The notes below the pieces were generated by a model that saw only the letters and a program-made list of their open reading frames with translations, did not search any database and was not told the DNA's origin. Shown one piece after another: positions 6,540 to 6,748 of a stretch of DNA of 6,748 nt. Position numbers and translations under genes: made by a program. The DNA lies in contig JAMJFV010000109.1 of NCBI GenBank assembly GCA_023544495.1, forward strand, positions 1 to 6,748. Direction: 5' to 3'. Position 1 is the stretch's first letter. Every line of letters begins with the position of its first letter. The DNA comes from ANME-2 cluster archaeon. GTDB taxonomy: Archaea; Halobacteriota; Methanosarcinia; Methanosarcinales; Methanocomedenaceae.

Positions 6540-6572
6540 ATGAAGGATGCGATCTATGGATCGGTCCTTCAT
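6540..6572 (+). terminator. hairpin downstream of the PGF-CTERM gene
   Basis: ATGAAGGA (6540-6547) pairs perfectly with TCCTTCAT (6565-6572), and CGATC (6550-6554) pairs with GATCG (6559-6563), leaving a TATG loop and a small TG/G internal loop. The hairpin lies 29 nt after the stop codon and before the convergent minus-strand relic. No T tract follows directly; the nearest T run is five bases at about 6613-6617. It may be a 3' mRNA-stabilising structure or a bidirectional end signal rather than a classical terminator. Confidence 0.45.
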
Positions 6573-6585
6573 AGGGTCCCCCCAA

Positions 6586-6747
6586 CTATTGTTCAGCTAG
6601 GCTTTGTATCGTCTTTTTATCCTGAATCCCGGCTGAAATGGTTACCCCAATTAAAAATACATTCAAAGAGCAGTACTTTTTAACCTGAGTTCCCATGTGC
6701 CCTGCGGCTTCTTTGGAGAAGGTGAGAGCGAGTATCTGGGATGAGTC
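6586..6747 (-). pseudogene. UvrD-like superfamily 1 helicase, fragment entering from the right edge
   Basis: Reading the minus strand from the window edge, an open frame of 53 codons ends at TAG (6588-6586). It begins with SSQILALTFSKEAAGHM followed by TQVKKYC. The ILALTFxxxAAxxM pattern is motif Ia of UvrD/Rep/PcrA-type helicases, which follows the Walker A region by a few dozen residues; that part would lie beyond the window. The frame stops only about 36 residues after motif Ia, and the expected downstream T-x-H-S/A-F block and motif II are absent. The end (VTISAGIQDKK onward) does not resemble the family. The gene is therefore truncated, frameshifted or otherwise decayed here. The orientation is convergent with the PGF-CTERM gene. 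A fusion to an unrelated tail cannot be excluded because the N-terminal part is not visible. Confidence 0.55.
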
Positions 6748-6748
6748 G

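Noticed and set aside
6540..6683. Plus-strand ORF of 47 aa with a reasonable AGGAAGG ribosome site at 6528-6534
   Set aside because: It begins exactly on the hairpin arm and lies antisense to the frame carrying the helicase motif; the motif match is the stronger evidence and the ORF product is unrecognised.

Overview
This window looks like a piece of an archaeal genome, most probably an anaerobic euryarchaeon of the methane- or alkane-metabolising Methanosarcinales type (for example the ANME-2d/'Ca. Methanoperedens' group). The reasons are a Thermoproteus-type non-phosphorylating GAPDH, a large N-glycosylation-rich multiheme cytochrome c with an archaeal 'GWN' surface module, a surface protein with PGF-pre-PGF and PGF-CTERM regions (the archaeosortase A sorting system), TATA-box promoters, and purine-rich Shine-Dalgarno sites. 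The lineage is an inference from gene content; no marker gene is present.

Layout. The left end (1-642) holds no intact gene. It contains the decayed C-terminal half of an IS1-like transposase with an in-frame stop. A short leader (643-820) with a TATA-like box and a hairpin precedes gapN (821-2338). The hairpin's 3' arm is also complementary to the gapN Shine-Dalgarno sequence. A GC-rich spacer with nested inverted repeats (about 2405-2530) separates gapN from the next unit.

The second unit starts at a clear TATA box (2538-2546). It holds a small single-membrane-span ORF (2594-2728), a secreted cytochrome with 15 CXXCH sites plus one CX5CH site (2774-5401), and a secreted PGF-CTERM protein (5434-6510). 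The two larger genes are only 32 nt apart, and that gap contains an 11-T tract directly before the second gene's Shine-Dalgarno site. A hairpin follows the last stop codon. On the minus strand at the right edge lies the remnant or 3' part of a UvrD-like helicase that enters the window from outside.

Working together. gapN is a central carbon enzyme (glyceraldehyde 3-phosphate to 3-phosphoglycerate with NAD(P)H formation) and appears unrelated to the second unit. The cytochrome and PGF-CTERM protein are both exported and co-oriented. They most simply form part of a cell-surface electron-transfer layer, with the PGF-CTERM protein as an S-layer or envelope-anchored partner. The physiological electron donor and acceptor cannot be read from the sequence. 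I do not see a convincing wholly new system. The most unusual items are the CX5CH site in the cytochrome, the NrfA-like C-terminal helical signature fused to a GWN domain, the possible anti-Shine-Dalgarno switch before gapN, and the structured GC-rich spacer.
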